A stretch of 64,000 nucleotides of DNA from the NCBI GenBank assembly GCA_002633025.1, contig NMRB01001767.1:17124-81123 (forward strand). Reading direction: 5' to 3'. Numbering within the stretch: the stretch's first letter is position 1; each line of letters starts with the position of its first letter. Position numbers and translations under genes: made by a program. The notes under the pieces were generated by a model, which made no database searches, had not been told where the DNA came from, and saw only the letters and a list, made by a program, of their open reading frames with translations. Origin of the DNA: Notospermus geniculatus. Lineage: Eukaryota > Nemertea > Pilidiophora > Heteronemertea > Lineidae. This document shows positions 55,486 through 64,000 of this stretch, piece by piece.

Positions 55486-56402
55486 CTAAGTATCTTCTTA
55501 CATGTATCTCGATTGCCACCTAGATATTAGTGAGAACCGGACCAAATATCGCACGTCAACGCACCTTCCGCTTCCGCATTTTTCTCCAACTGGGGTTGAT
55601 GTTAAAATGTAAAAAAATCCGATGAATTTGCTCATCTTCAGTACATTTGATCAACGATATTGCCATTGCATCATTTTTGTTGGTGTCGGCCCTACATGTC
55701 TTTCGTCACTATTTTTGTAGATGTAATTTGAGGTACATTTAGATTTTGGCCAGATACGACACTGTATCAGTATCATTGGTTGTCGAGCTTGTCAACATTG
55801 ACATGCCTACTAGTATGTTTTTTTAACATCCACATAGAGTAAAAAGCCGCGAGGCAAAAAGTATCAATACACCCCAGTACGTATAATTACAGTACAATAT
55901 ACTAAAAAAAAATCTATACACTCTTACCATTAAAACAGCATAACATGTCGAATTAGCCGTATTGTTACAAATTCTGTACTCGACTATCTTGTTTGTTATT
56001 GAAAAAGCGCTCCACTCACGTTCTGACAACCCGGTAGATCTTCACCAGAATACGTATGAAATTTTAACAAACGCTTTATGAATGTACTACCGATTTGGTG
56101 TACTGAGGACACTTATCAATCATGGAATGTACTCGCCACCACTCTGTGTACACATCTAGTTTATTACTCCAAACAGATGAGACGACGGGATTGTTTTATC
56201 CAAATTAGTTTTGGAGTCTTCTCTCCATGCAATTTGAATAGCGATTTTTAACGCTTCGAGTCAAGAAAACTTCGGAAAAAAATTAAAAAGAAACATGCAG
56301 ATCGCGTTCCTTTACTACTGAATGTTGCAGATCGGCATAGCACCTGGCTCATTATCGTTACATGTATATTTAAAATTCACATTCACGTGCAGTATAAGGC
56401 CA
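55486..56402. other. Probable intronic or intergenic sequence
   Basis: AT-rich sequence downstream of the candidate signal-peptide exon. No further exon recognised here. Confidence 0.35.
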
Positions 56403-56512
56403 GGGGCCTGTTTCATAAAGTGACTTAAAGCTAACGGTTCCTTATAACCAAATGGAAAATGCATTGAAGTTATGGTACCATTAGTTTGAAGTCACTTTCT
56501 GAAACAGGCCCC
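56403..56512. mobile_element. 110-bp hairpin MITE, family GGGGCCTGTTTCATAAAG (independent copy)
   Basis: Same arms as 10052-10165 (GGGGCCTGTTTCATAAAGTG; GCTAACGGT; ACCATTAG; GTCACTTTCTGAAACAGGCCCC), with about 15% differences by eye. It shows the family is dispersed and not only part of the duplicated segment. Confidence 0.8.
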
Positions 56513-56609
56513 AGATCTTTTTACTCAAAGTACCAAAGAAACATTATTTTGCGGTCTTCAGATTCTAAGTCATGACGTAATGCAAACACCTCGCAGTAAT
56601 GCATTTACC

Positions 56610-56763
56610 AAAGCCGGTGACAGACTGGCGCGTACGCGACGCGTCGTGCAGGCATTCCGCCAATCAGATTCTACGGTAGGTGTTTCGGTCCGTGTTACCG
56701 CCTCCCTTATTGGTTGAACGCTTTCCCGACGCGTTACTTACGCGCCAGTCTGTCACCGCCTTA
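56610..56763. mobile_element. 154-bp GC-rich MITE (copy 2, opposite orientation to 39734)
   Basis: AAAGCCGGTGACAGACTGGC at the left and GCGCCAGTCTGTCACCGCCTT at the right. The interior CCGCCAATCAGATTCTACGG and TATTGGTTGAACGCTTTCCC are inverse to 39734-39888. A minus-strand open frame at 56664-56969 starts outside and runs into this MITE, so it is not a good gene candidate. Confidence 0.8.
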
Positions 56764-56887
56764 ACTCTTATGCCAAACCCTGCTAACAAAGCATAAGCCT
56801 TTGTTCCCGTCTCTGTCGGGATCACGTAAACGCAGTGGGCAAACTCGAAGAACCGAAAGTCAACTTTTCTTTGACATCCTGCCAGAG

Positions 56888-57115
56888 GAAAACAAGGTGT
56901 TGTATACACTCCATGCACAGTTTTCTCGCAATCGTCCAATATGAAGGTTGCAATCACACGGAGAGCCACTCCGCTGGCTTCGTTTTCGGACCGTGTGTTT
57001 GCCGATATGGCTGGCTGTCGTCATCACCTGAAGGGTGCTTGGGACGACACTCCTGGCGAAGCCTGTCAGGAAAGTTCACGAATTTGCATACAGAATATAC
57101 CTATTGACAAAGTGG
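56888..57115 (+). CDS. Possible second exon, symmetric phase 1-1, four cysteines (weak)
   Basis: After a moderate acceptor (TTTCTTTGACATCCTGCCAGAG) the frame that continues the 55318 reading (G|GA) stays open for about 76 codons. It reaches a possible donor, GTGG|GTAACT (GT at 57116-57117), again in phase 1. The predicted segment has four cysteines (YTPCTV, AGCRHH, EACQE, RICIQ). Symmetric phase-1 exons are typical of extracellular domains, but I recognise no named domain. A stop (57121-57123) follows directly if the donor is not used. An overlapping minus-strand frame is also open here, so this may be chance. Confidence 0.2.
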
Positions 57116-57123
57116 GTAACTAA

Positions 57124-58577
57124 TTTGTTTGCCACACGTTGCTACATGTATTAGAATAACTGTGTAAGTACCACTTTGGGACTGGAGTGATGGTCAGAGC
57201 ATTTTATCATGACATTACTGACTAAATAGGAGTAAGCAAAAATATTGTATTGAGGGCTGAGCGCCAAACACGGCATTTAGTAGCCTCTGTAGACAACATT
57301 GGGTGAATTTAGATGTACAGGTGTAACGTTTTTCAGTGTGGACATTTTTCTATGTGATTCCCATCGTTCGGAACACACTGGGAAACGGACTCACTTTTTC
57401 TCAAATCTTAAAAGATTTGCACAGTGAGATCCAATGTAAATGCACTACAAAAATTGAAGTAAAAGCATTTGCTGACTTTTTTGAATATCAGCCATTACGT
57501 TTCGCTTACCGACACCGCCTGCACGTTCTGGCCACAAGAGGTCACCCTTGCGGAATGACCTTCACGAGTACGAAGGAAGGACATTGAGAGACCTCAACCT
57601 TGGTATATGCTAGCCCCGTAACAGGAACAATATCAAAATACAATCAGACTGGCTGTGCACAAAAGAATTTATTGACGAGATAGTCAGCCCACTCGCTAAG
57701 TGATCTCACTGTTGATATACTACATCATCAAGCAGTACATGTATGCATGCGAAAATATATTGAAAGATTAACCGAGTTTTTCCTACTTAATCAGTCAGCA
57801 TCACCCCGCTGTGTCACTCGTGTTGATTCGCCGAGATTAATTGATAGTCTTTAATCAGCATTGCTGACAACTGACAAATTGATAAAAGTGCGTCGGGCAA
57901 ATGGCAATTGACAGACGTTGACTGTGGTGGGCGTATCGGTGTAAACGCAACTGTTACCTATGAACTTCAGCAATGAATTTCACTGAATACTTCCCTTCAG
58001 CCGCTGTAGCAACAGGTTTCGTGAGATGGAGCGTTCCAGTCCGACAGAAGTCTTCTACGGTATTCCCAGAAATTACTATTTTGGCTTGGGGGGGGGGGCT
58101 GCACCAATTGCAGTTTTCGGGATACAAAACGTTATTACAAGTTCTGAGTGACTGTGGTATCAGTTGTGTTGTCTGTTTTTTAAATCCTACTAGGTTAAAA
58201 CCACGCTCAGATCAATGTACACTGATGTACATGTACATTACGGCATCTGTTTTTTAATGGCTTTATAATTACGTTATAGTGTAATCTTTCCGGTATAAAT
58301 CCCCACCAGGTCTCACAGTACTTATTCATCAATTATCATACTATTCTTCGGCGATAACGTCCGACGCAGTAAAATATGGCGCTGGATAGACATCGGTTTT
58401 TTTTATTTATTGTACAACAATTTTATTTATTGTACAACAATGTAACAAAGTGCCTGCTGGTGCAGAGGTACAAAGTACGCTAATCAATAGACATTATTAG
58501 GCATTATTAGGTGTGCTGCACTCTGATGCATACAGTGTACAACGCATGCACATGTACAATAAACATAAAAAGGGCTA
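57124..58577. other. No confident gene feature
   Basis: Open frames at 57336-57587 and 57973-58257 (+) have no recognised motif or matching splice phase. A poly-G run of nine lies at about 58089. A 20-bp tandem pair (TTTTATTTATTGTACAACAA) lies at about 58400-58440. Confidence 0.4.
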
Positions 58578-59653
58578 CACTCTAAACCCAAGTGTTTTAG
58601 TTTAAAACACATGAAAAAAACACGTACTTGTTACACTTTTTAAACACCTATCACGTGTTTTATTTCCTAGCACTAAAGGTGTTTTATTGGATAACACCTG
58701 ATGTTTATTTTATAAACACTCATGTGTTTAATATCAAAAACATGTCTACATGTTTACAGCCATGTTACACTTAATAAACACTTTCTACATGTTTTTGAGC
58801 AACTTGTGTTTTAGTATAGAACACTTATGCGAATTAAGACACCACAGTGTTTTATCCACAAAACACCACAACCACTGAGTGGTGGAAGAGGAGCCAGGAG
58901 TTGGAAACTCCTGTCGATCGAAAAAAACCCTGATCAGGGGACTCTGTTAGGCTGAGTAAGCCGTAACAATGAAGTTACCGTAAATAATATGTAGGAGTCG
59001 GGCGTTTCATTCAAATAAAACTTTTTCTTATGTGTGGTGCAATAAAGCATCATTTCCAAAAACTTGACACCCCACAGAAATAGGCCGGAGCGAGGTTTAT
59101 TGTACAAAAATATGTTGTTCCATGTTGGTATAGGAGGAGCCAACATTCCTATAGTTTTTATTTCCCATATTTTTTATTCTACAATTTGTAGAACTAGAGC
59201 GCATTTAAGAAACCTGTCTGATATGATTCCCCACCCCAAAAGTATATTTCATCTCTGCACCAGAAAACGCTATGTGTTTTTAAAATAAACATTTAACGCT
59301 ACCGGTACCAAAGAAAACACTGTCAACGCATGGTGTAACGAAAAAAACAGAGAGTGTTTCATTATAAAACCGATGTGAATGCGCATGCGCCGAGCAGACA
59401 AACACGTCCGGTGTTTTTAGTTAAAACACTGCATCTGTTGCATTTTGGAACATGTGTTTAAATCTCAAACACCAACTGTTTTACACAGTGATTTTCCCCC
59501 AAAAAACATATTTTTTATTCATCTGTGCACTATGTGTTTTGGAAATAAACATTTAACGCTACCAAAGAAAACACTGTCAACACATGGTGTAATGAAAAAA
59601 AACAGAACGTGTTTCATTATAAAACCCGTTAAGTGTTGTCTGGGTTTACAGTG
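58578..59653. mobile_element. 1.08-kb element of AAACAC repeats, ends CACTSTAAACCC, target TA
   Basis: The left end CACTCTAAACCCAAGTGTTT and the right inverse CACTGTAAACCCAGACAACA are flanked by TA (58576-58577, 59654-59655). The interior carries about 25 GTGTTT / AAACAC half-palindromes and a doubled block (AAACATTTAACGCTACC ... AAAGAAAACACTGTCAAC at about 59285 and 59547). CACTG ends with a 2-bp target fit CACTA/EnSpm-like or Tc1/mariner elements. No transposase. Confidence 0.7.
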
Positions 59654-59680
59654 TACGTGCTGTACCTTTATGTACGTGCC

Positions 59681-59810
59681 GTAGGCATCCTTTAAGTGTA
59701 CGGTATACGAAAACGCCTGTTGACAAAGGCTTCAAATGGATTCAAGACCGTGAAGCTATTGTTATCCGGCATTTTCGTATACCGTATACTTCTATGTAAA
59801 GGAAGCCTTA
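59681..59810. mobile_element. 130-bp hairpin element, core ACGGTATACGAAAA
   Basis: Left TAGGCATCCTTTAAGTGTAC and right GTATACTTCTATGTAAAGGAAGCCTTA pair with a few unpaired bases. The core GTACGGTATACGAAAACGCC / GGCATTTTCGTATACCGTATAC is nearly perfect. It begins about 25 bp after the preceding element. Confidence 0.7.
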
Positions 59811-60642
59811 GGTACACACTAGGCCCTAGTGTGTGCACTCCGGTTCGAAAAAAATTCGATATACATGTATTAGACTCCCATTGATTGGGGTGGGGTTGAA
59901 ACCTTTTCTACTGCATGGAAAGACAAGCGACAATCAATTCTGTAAATGAAAAGGCTGTAAATTTTCATGGATTTTCCAATCACGCCTCGGTACCTACAGC
60001 CAGTGCGTTGGTTGCCGAAGGGAAGGCTTATCGAACGGTTAAAATTATTTCCCAAAATATCGCAGTAAACTGACTATAATTATGATGTCTTGTGCTGGAA
60101 GGGTTAAGTTTGCCTGTCAGAAAATTGTGGAGGAGTATCTGACCACATTTGTCAACAGCGATGAAGAATAATTTTCATTTGTGCTGCCTCGGAAGATTTT
60201 TTTCTAGGCCACCTCCATTTTATTGGCGTCTGCTTCGTTTGATAAAGATTTTACGGCTTTGTACAGCTATTAATATTCGATGCGGCGCTTCTCACCAGCA
60301 GTAGAACCGCACCAAACCTCGGTGGCAGCCGAACCTGCGTGGGTAGTCTCCCCTTCCTCAGCCTTCGTGGATTCCATGACGGCATATCGCCTAGGATACT
60401 AGGTGTTCTAATCTTTTTCTTGGAGGTTGAATTCTTACACTGGTGGAATGAAACGCATCGGGTTGATAATCGTTCGCCTCTGATAATGCATTGTTGTGTT
60501 TCACTTACAGAAAATAACACAAATTCCTCAAATTAGTTATTACTGTGCTAGCCATGCTTTGTTTCAAGACAAGCTCCGGATAACATTTTTGTTTTGAATT
60601 TCACCGTAGGCGAGAGTGGGCTGCTGGCCGTTTCTTGGCATC
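59811..60642. other. No gene seen
   Basis: AT-rich sequence. Opposite frames around 60251-60536 shadow each other. Confidence 0.4.
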
Positions 60643-60645
60643 TAG

Positions 60646-60771
60646 GGCCCATATTTTCAAAGCAGTTTTAACGCTAAAATGCATTTTAGTCCAGCACTTG
60701 CATGCTTATATGCATGCAAGTGCTGGGCTAAAATGCATTTTAGCGTTAAAACAACTTTGAAAATATGGGCC
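60646..60771. mobile_element. 126-bp hairpin MITE, ends GGCCCATATTTTCAAAG, target TAG
   Basis: GGCCCATATTTTCAAAGCAG is mirrored by AACTTTGAAAATATGGGCC. The arms run nearly perfectly through TTTTAACGCTAAAATGCATT and CAGCACTTGCATGC to a tiny loop. TAG flanks both ends (60643-60645, 60772-60774). It is part of the GGCC-ended hairpin group. Confidence 0.88.
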
Positions 60772-60774
60772 TAG

Positions 60775-61189
60775 AAGTTTAAACACGTTTGTATTAGCAA
60801 CCCATAATCTGTGAAATTACATGTATAGCGTCAGTTAGTTTGTTAATTTGTAATCTGAATGAGGCTGAGACATCGGGTGGCAATGGGGCCGAAACATCGG
60901 GTGGTAAAGGTGAATCATGTCTGTCAGTTTTCATGTTTTTCCTTTGAATAGTAGGAAGTGCCAGGTCGTTCACCTGCGAATCATCTCCGGCAAACGATAC
61001 CGTGTAAAAGAATCTAATAAAATTTACTGTCGGCTAGTTACCTTGTGGTTTTACAAATTGGTTGTTTGTTTCCGACGTGTGAACTCCAATCTTTTTTTCG
61101 AAGGCGCTTGCTGTTTATACTTAACACGGCATCACCTTCATGCAAATATCAACCTGTATCCCATACCCACGAAACGGAAACGAAACATA
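60775..61189. other. No gene seen
   Basis: Short frames on + near 60917-61242 run into the following MITE fragment. Nothing supported. Confidence 0.4.
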
Positions 61190-61371
61190 ATTTTTTTTTT
61201 CAGAGTTTAATATACACCGTACATGTAGCTCTATCGGTCTAACATCATACGCTAAAAGACGCTCTTGCAGCAGTCGATATGTATGGTACCAACCATCTCC
61301 TGAAATACAATACGTCATGGAAATGAAGTCCAATTTCGTATTTCGTGTTTCGTCAGATTTGCGAAACCTCA
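61190..61371. mobile_element. Truncated GGGAGGTTTCGC-family MITE (one arm)
   Basis: From TATCGGTCTAACATCATACG (61233) to GCGAAACCTCAC (61371), followed by TA. Matches the inverse of 28817 onward (CAACCATCTCCTGAAATAC, TTTCGTGTTTCGTCAGATTT). The other arm is degraded or missing. Confidence 0.7.
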
Positions 61372-61381
61372 CTAGCCTAAA

Positions 61382-61545
61382 TCAGAAAGTGTGTTACTGC
61401 GGCGTCGGTTAAACCTGTAAGGTTGGCTTTTGATTGGATCCCTCATCGAACAGCGCCGTCTATTGACGATCCTTCACGTTCGGCGCCAATCATGCCAGTG
61501 TTTAGTGGGTCTACCTATGGCCAACTGAACACTGGGGACGAGTGC
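61382..61545. repeat. Dispersed repeat family R1, copy 3 (right half)
   Basis: ATCAGAAAGTGTGTTACTGC through TATGGCCAACTGAACACTGG matches the second half of 538-828. The copy starts right after the truncated MITE. Confidence 0.7.
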
Positions 61546-61554
61546 AACATTGAG

Positions 61555-61910
61555 CTGGCTTGCTTTTCCAACTCTGGAAACCTTTAAGAAAGCAGTTTTA
61601 AACGCGTCTGCCATGCAGTCGGGTTTAACTTCTAATTCTTCATGCAAGTTGCTGACCTACATGTAATTCCCGGTTATTGGGCTACACTTGACTTACTCGC
61701 ATTTAATTTCTAATTCTCTTCGTGCAAGTTGCTGGCCTACATGTAATTCCCGGTTATTGGGCTACACTTGACTTACTTCTCGAGTCCGACGCTGACCTCG
61801 TACACGTTTGAGCAAGATTGCTTTTCCAGCTAGCATTTAAAAAAGCTGTTCAAAACGCGTCTGCCAGAGTTTCACTCCAGATGATCTACGTACAAGTTGC
61901 TGACCTAAGC
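61555..61910. repeat. Local tandem duplications
   Basis: A 75-79 bp unit (TTCTAATTCTTCATGCAAGT ... GGGCTACACTTGACTTAC) occurs at about 61624-61696 and again at 61702-61776. It lies within a looser pair of GCTTTTCCA...AAACGCGTCTGCCA blocks about 250 bp apart (61562 and 61829). Confidence 0.75.
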
Positions 61911-63299
61911 ACCCTGTTAATTTCCAAGCCATTTACACTACGCTCCATTCACAATCTGTACAGCAGTATTTCCACCTGTTTGTAATACCCCCAAGCGCCA
62001 TGTTGGAATCTAAAGCCTCAGTGTATCATATAGTTTAGCAGCTGTTCTTTAACGTTACTGGGTTTATGTTTTAAATATTGTACAGTTCGGCCAGCCCTCT
62101 GACCCGTTCTAATCCTAAAGGCATACTTAGCTGAGGTTTATGCTTCCATTATCAGCAAATGTTGTGATTCTGTAGACCTGAAGGCGACATCAAATAAACA
62201 AGAATTGGTAAAATGTATACATGTACATTTCTGACGACTCACTGGCAAATTGCATAAGGTACGAGATGATTTAATGATAATCTAAACAAGATTTGAAAAG
62301 AAATTCTATGTCTGATTGGTGTCTAATATTATTTGATGAGTTACCGAATATAAGTCATGCACGGTGTTACATGTAATTTATTTTCCATCGGGAAGTGCCG
62401 GTGAAAAGGACCCCAGCGAGGTTCCCTAAGCCGGTTGAAGGAATACCAGTAAATTGTACATGTACCGGAACATTTTTTTAGACGCTCTGTATGTTTCTCG
62501 GGCCCAGCCCCGGTGTGAACGCAGAAAACGTTCCCTGAGGTTGAAAGTTGGGTGCTGTTGTCCTTGTGGATTAAGCTGTTGTGAATGATGTTGCCATAAC
62601 CGTTGAGACTGCACGGCCTGTGTATTGAGGGCTTCAGCTCCTTGGACTTTCTCCTCTGGTACACCGTGTGGGTAAAGAATACAAGGGGACGCTCGTAATT
62701 TGACAGGGGAACCGTGCTAGGCATGCATGCATATCCTGGCTCTGCCTCCTGAACCCAGCGTTTAATAAAGTTCTTTTCTAAAGTAACTGCCACCAAAGTT
62801 GCTCAAGCGAAGGCAACTCGCACGACCTCGAACATATTTCTTATATTCTCAATCAAATTATCGTACGTTCGGTTAGATTTCCAATATACTTTCCTCCTCG
62901 ATTGTCCTTTTCTCTTTAAGTGTTAGTTCACTTCAAAGCGATACTTTCACTCGGAGATCTCCTACTGCGTCAAAACATCTTCATTTTAAATCAAATTTGC
63001 TCAGGAAGAATTGATCCCGTCTTTCCCGTAGAAGAAAACATAAGGATTTTCGTGTTGGTATCGATGTTTAGATGAGCAGAGTTCAATTCTAGCAATGAAA
63101 TATTCTAATAGGGGTGGAACGTATTGAGCTGTTTCATATTTAATGGGCCCAAACGACTCCTTTGAACAAAACTGAACGATACCGATACCGGTATTTGCGG
63201 CACAACATGACTCAGATGGTTGCACAAATTTCTGGCCTACCTTTTCGGATTGATTAGGTTGGTATCAAATTGTGATAGTATCAGTTTCCATCGCTTGGC
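61911..63299. other. No confident gene feature
   Basis: The longest minus-strand frame (62341-62796) would need a TTG start; its first ATG lies about 25 codons in. It has no recognised motif. The rest is AT-rich and featureless. Confidence 0.4.
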
Positions 63300-63644
63300 A
63301 TGGGGGAAATTCGCCGAACATTTTGTTTGAAATTACTCACAACACCAAGGGTCATGCAAGTGCTGGTGCATCGAGTGAAGAAAATATTTACGGGGAAGTT
63401 TCTGTCAGTCGACTATGCGGGTAAAATTGGAGCTACATGGCTTCCGTACGTAATTCCAGCGGCCAACGATGTTCGTGTTGCTCAGCAGCTTCCCCCGTGG
63501 GTGATCAAGTCTCGCCCCCGTAGACAGCTTGCCTTTGCCAATCCCGTGATCGAAATTGGTACGTTCCTCGGCCAAAACCTAATTGATTACAAGGACTGCA
63601 AGCAAGTCTATCCCTATCATTCTCCTGTCCTAATCGGAATTTAA
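63300..63644 (+). CDS. Unrecognised open frame of 114 codons (weak)
   Basis: ATG at 63300 in a fair context (GGCATGG) and a TAA stop, with no repeat overlap. The product is basic at its N-terminal half (VHRVKKIF) and has a hydrophobic stretch GKIGATWLPYVIPAAN. No domain, signal peptide or splice evidence. It could be a small gene, the 3' exon of a gene, or chance. Confidence 0.18.
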   Translation: MGEIRRTFCLKLLTTPRVMQVLVHRVKKIFTGKFLSVDYAGKIGATWLPYVIPAANDVRVAQQLPPWVIKSRPRRQLAFANPVIEIGTFLGQNLIDYKDCKQVYPYHSPVLIGI

Positions 63645-64000
63645 GTCTTCTTTATCGGCCTGCAGGATGGGTAGGATCACAGTCAAGCTGTGTCTATCCT
63701 CCCACAACAAGGATATGACAAATCCTTGGCAGAGCCTAACAGGTAGTCTGGGCCAAAGATAGGTTGTTTCAAGAGCCCCGCGGACAGATGATTTGTAGTT
63801 TTCCTTGAAAATCTATATTGTAACATGGGATCACTCAGATTAGATAGGTACCCAAATACTGGTAGTTTGTCTGCTTCACTGCCTTTCTCATGTGGGGTTT
63901 TTTGAACCGATCTATGCAGCTGACAAGGTTGCGGATCAGTGTGCTGGAACATACTGAAAAAATGAAATCTATCCTGCCAGGAAAAGAACCAAAGTGCCAG
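63645..64000. other. No confident gene feature
   Basis: A minus-strand frame (63683-63952, 89 codons, ATG start) has no recognised motif. Nothing else seen up to the window end. Confidence 0.4.

Noticed and set aside
56664-56969. 101-codon frame on - as an exon
   Set aside because: Its last third lies in the GC-rich MITE (56610-56763), and no donor or acceptor fits its borders.
62341-62796. 151-codon frame on -, the longest without unknown bases
   Set aside because: It begins with TTG; the first ATG is about 25 codons in. No motif, splice site or repeat of the frame elsewhere supports coding.
1-64000. Retroviral or LINE reverse transcriptase, or any viral gene
   Set aside because: I looked for reverse-transcriptase, integrase and capsid-like motifs in the longer frames on both strands and found none.

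Overview
This window is eukaryotic nuclear DNA, most likely from a marine invertebrate. It is AT-leaning, has no dense coding, and is full of short palindromic DNA elements, tRNA-derived SINE pieces and gaps of unknown bases. The octamer TACATGTA is strikingly frequent. Short words such as AGGCCTA and the TGACCTTGACCT repeat also recall marine deuterostomes (amphioxus, hemichordate, echinoderm) and some molluscs. I cannot name a species. No full protein-coding gene, rRNA or viral gene is recognisable, and most open frames are no longer than chance would give.

Layout: 1-4878 holds dispersed repeats and a 1.57-kb fold-back element (990-2559) with a perfect hairpin nested in it. 4879-15539 is one 6.4-kb segment present twice in tandem (4879-11321 and 11323-15539). 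Single unknown bases sit exactly at the two joins, so this looks like two haplotypes laid end to end by the assembler. The first copy carries a 528-bp fold-back element (5361-5888) that the second copy lacks, leaving a clean 6-bp target duplication and a matching empty site. 15203-16796 is another tandem duplication with an insertion polymorphism. 17315-28400 holds MITEs of several kinds, a 927-base gap, a nuclear-receptor-half-site repeat array (22277-22645) and two SINE copies. 28400-42890 holds more MITEs, a 0.9-kb duplication interrupted by an element (29970-31566), a second probable haplotype duplication (33622-34995) and an 850-bp GGCCC-ended element. 43149-54000 holds a GC-rich block, nested hairpin elements, a degenerate minisatellite (48400-48905) and clustered hairpins.

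The best gene evidence is at 54120-57115 on the + strand. It has a promoter-like patch with a CRE and an E-box beside a consensus splice donor. About 1.1 kb further on lies a small exon with a good start context, a signal-peptide-like 18-residue sequence and a GTAAGT donor in phase 1. A possible second exon with phase-1 ends and four cysteines follows at 56888-57115. If real, this is the 5' end of a gene for a secreted or membrane protein whose remaining exons lie beyond what I can recognise.

The biology visible here is mainly that of non-autonomous DNA transposons. At least six unrelated hairpin families end in GGCCC/GGGCC and mostly make 3-bp target duplications (PIF/Harbinger-like). Others use TA (Tc1/mariner or CACTA-like), TTAA (Kolobok/piggyBac-like) or 6-bp targets (unclassified). 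No transposase is encoded in the window, so all depend on enzymes from elsewhere.
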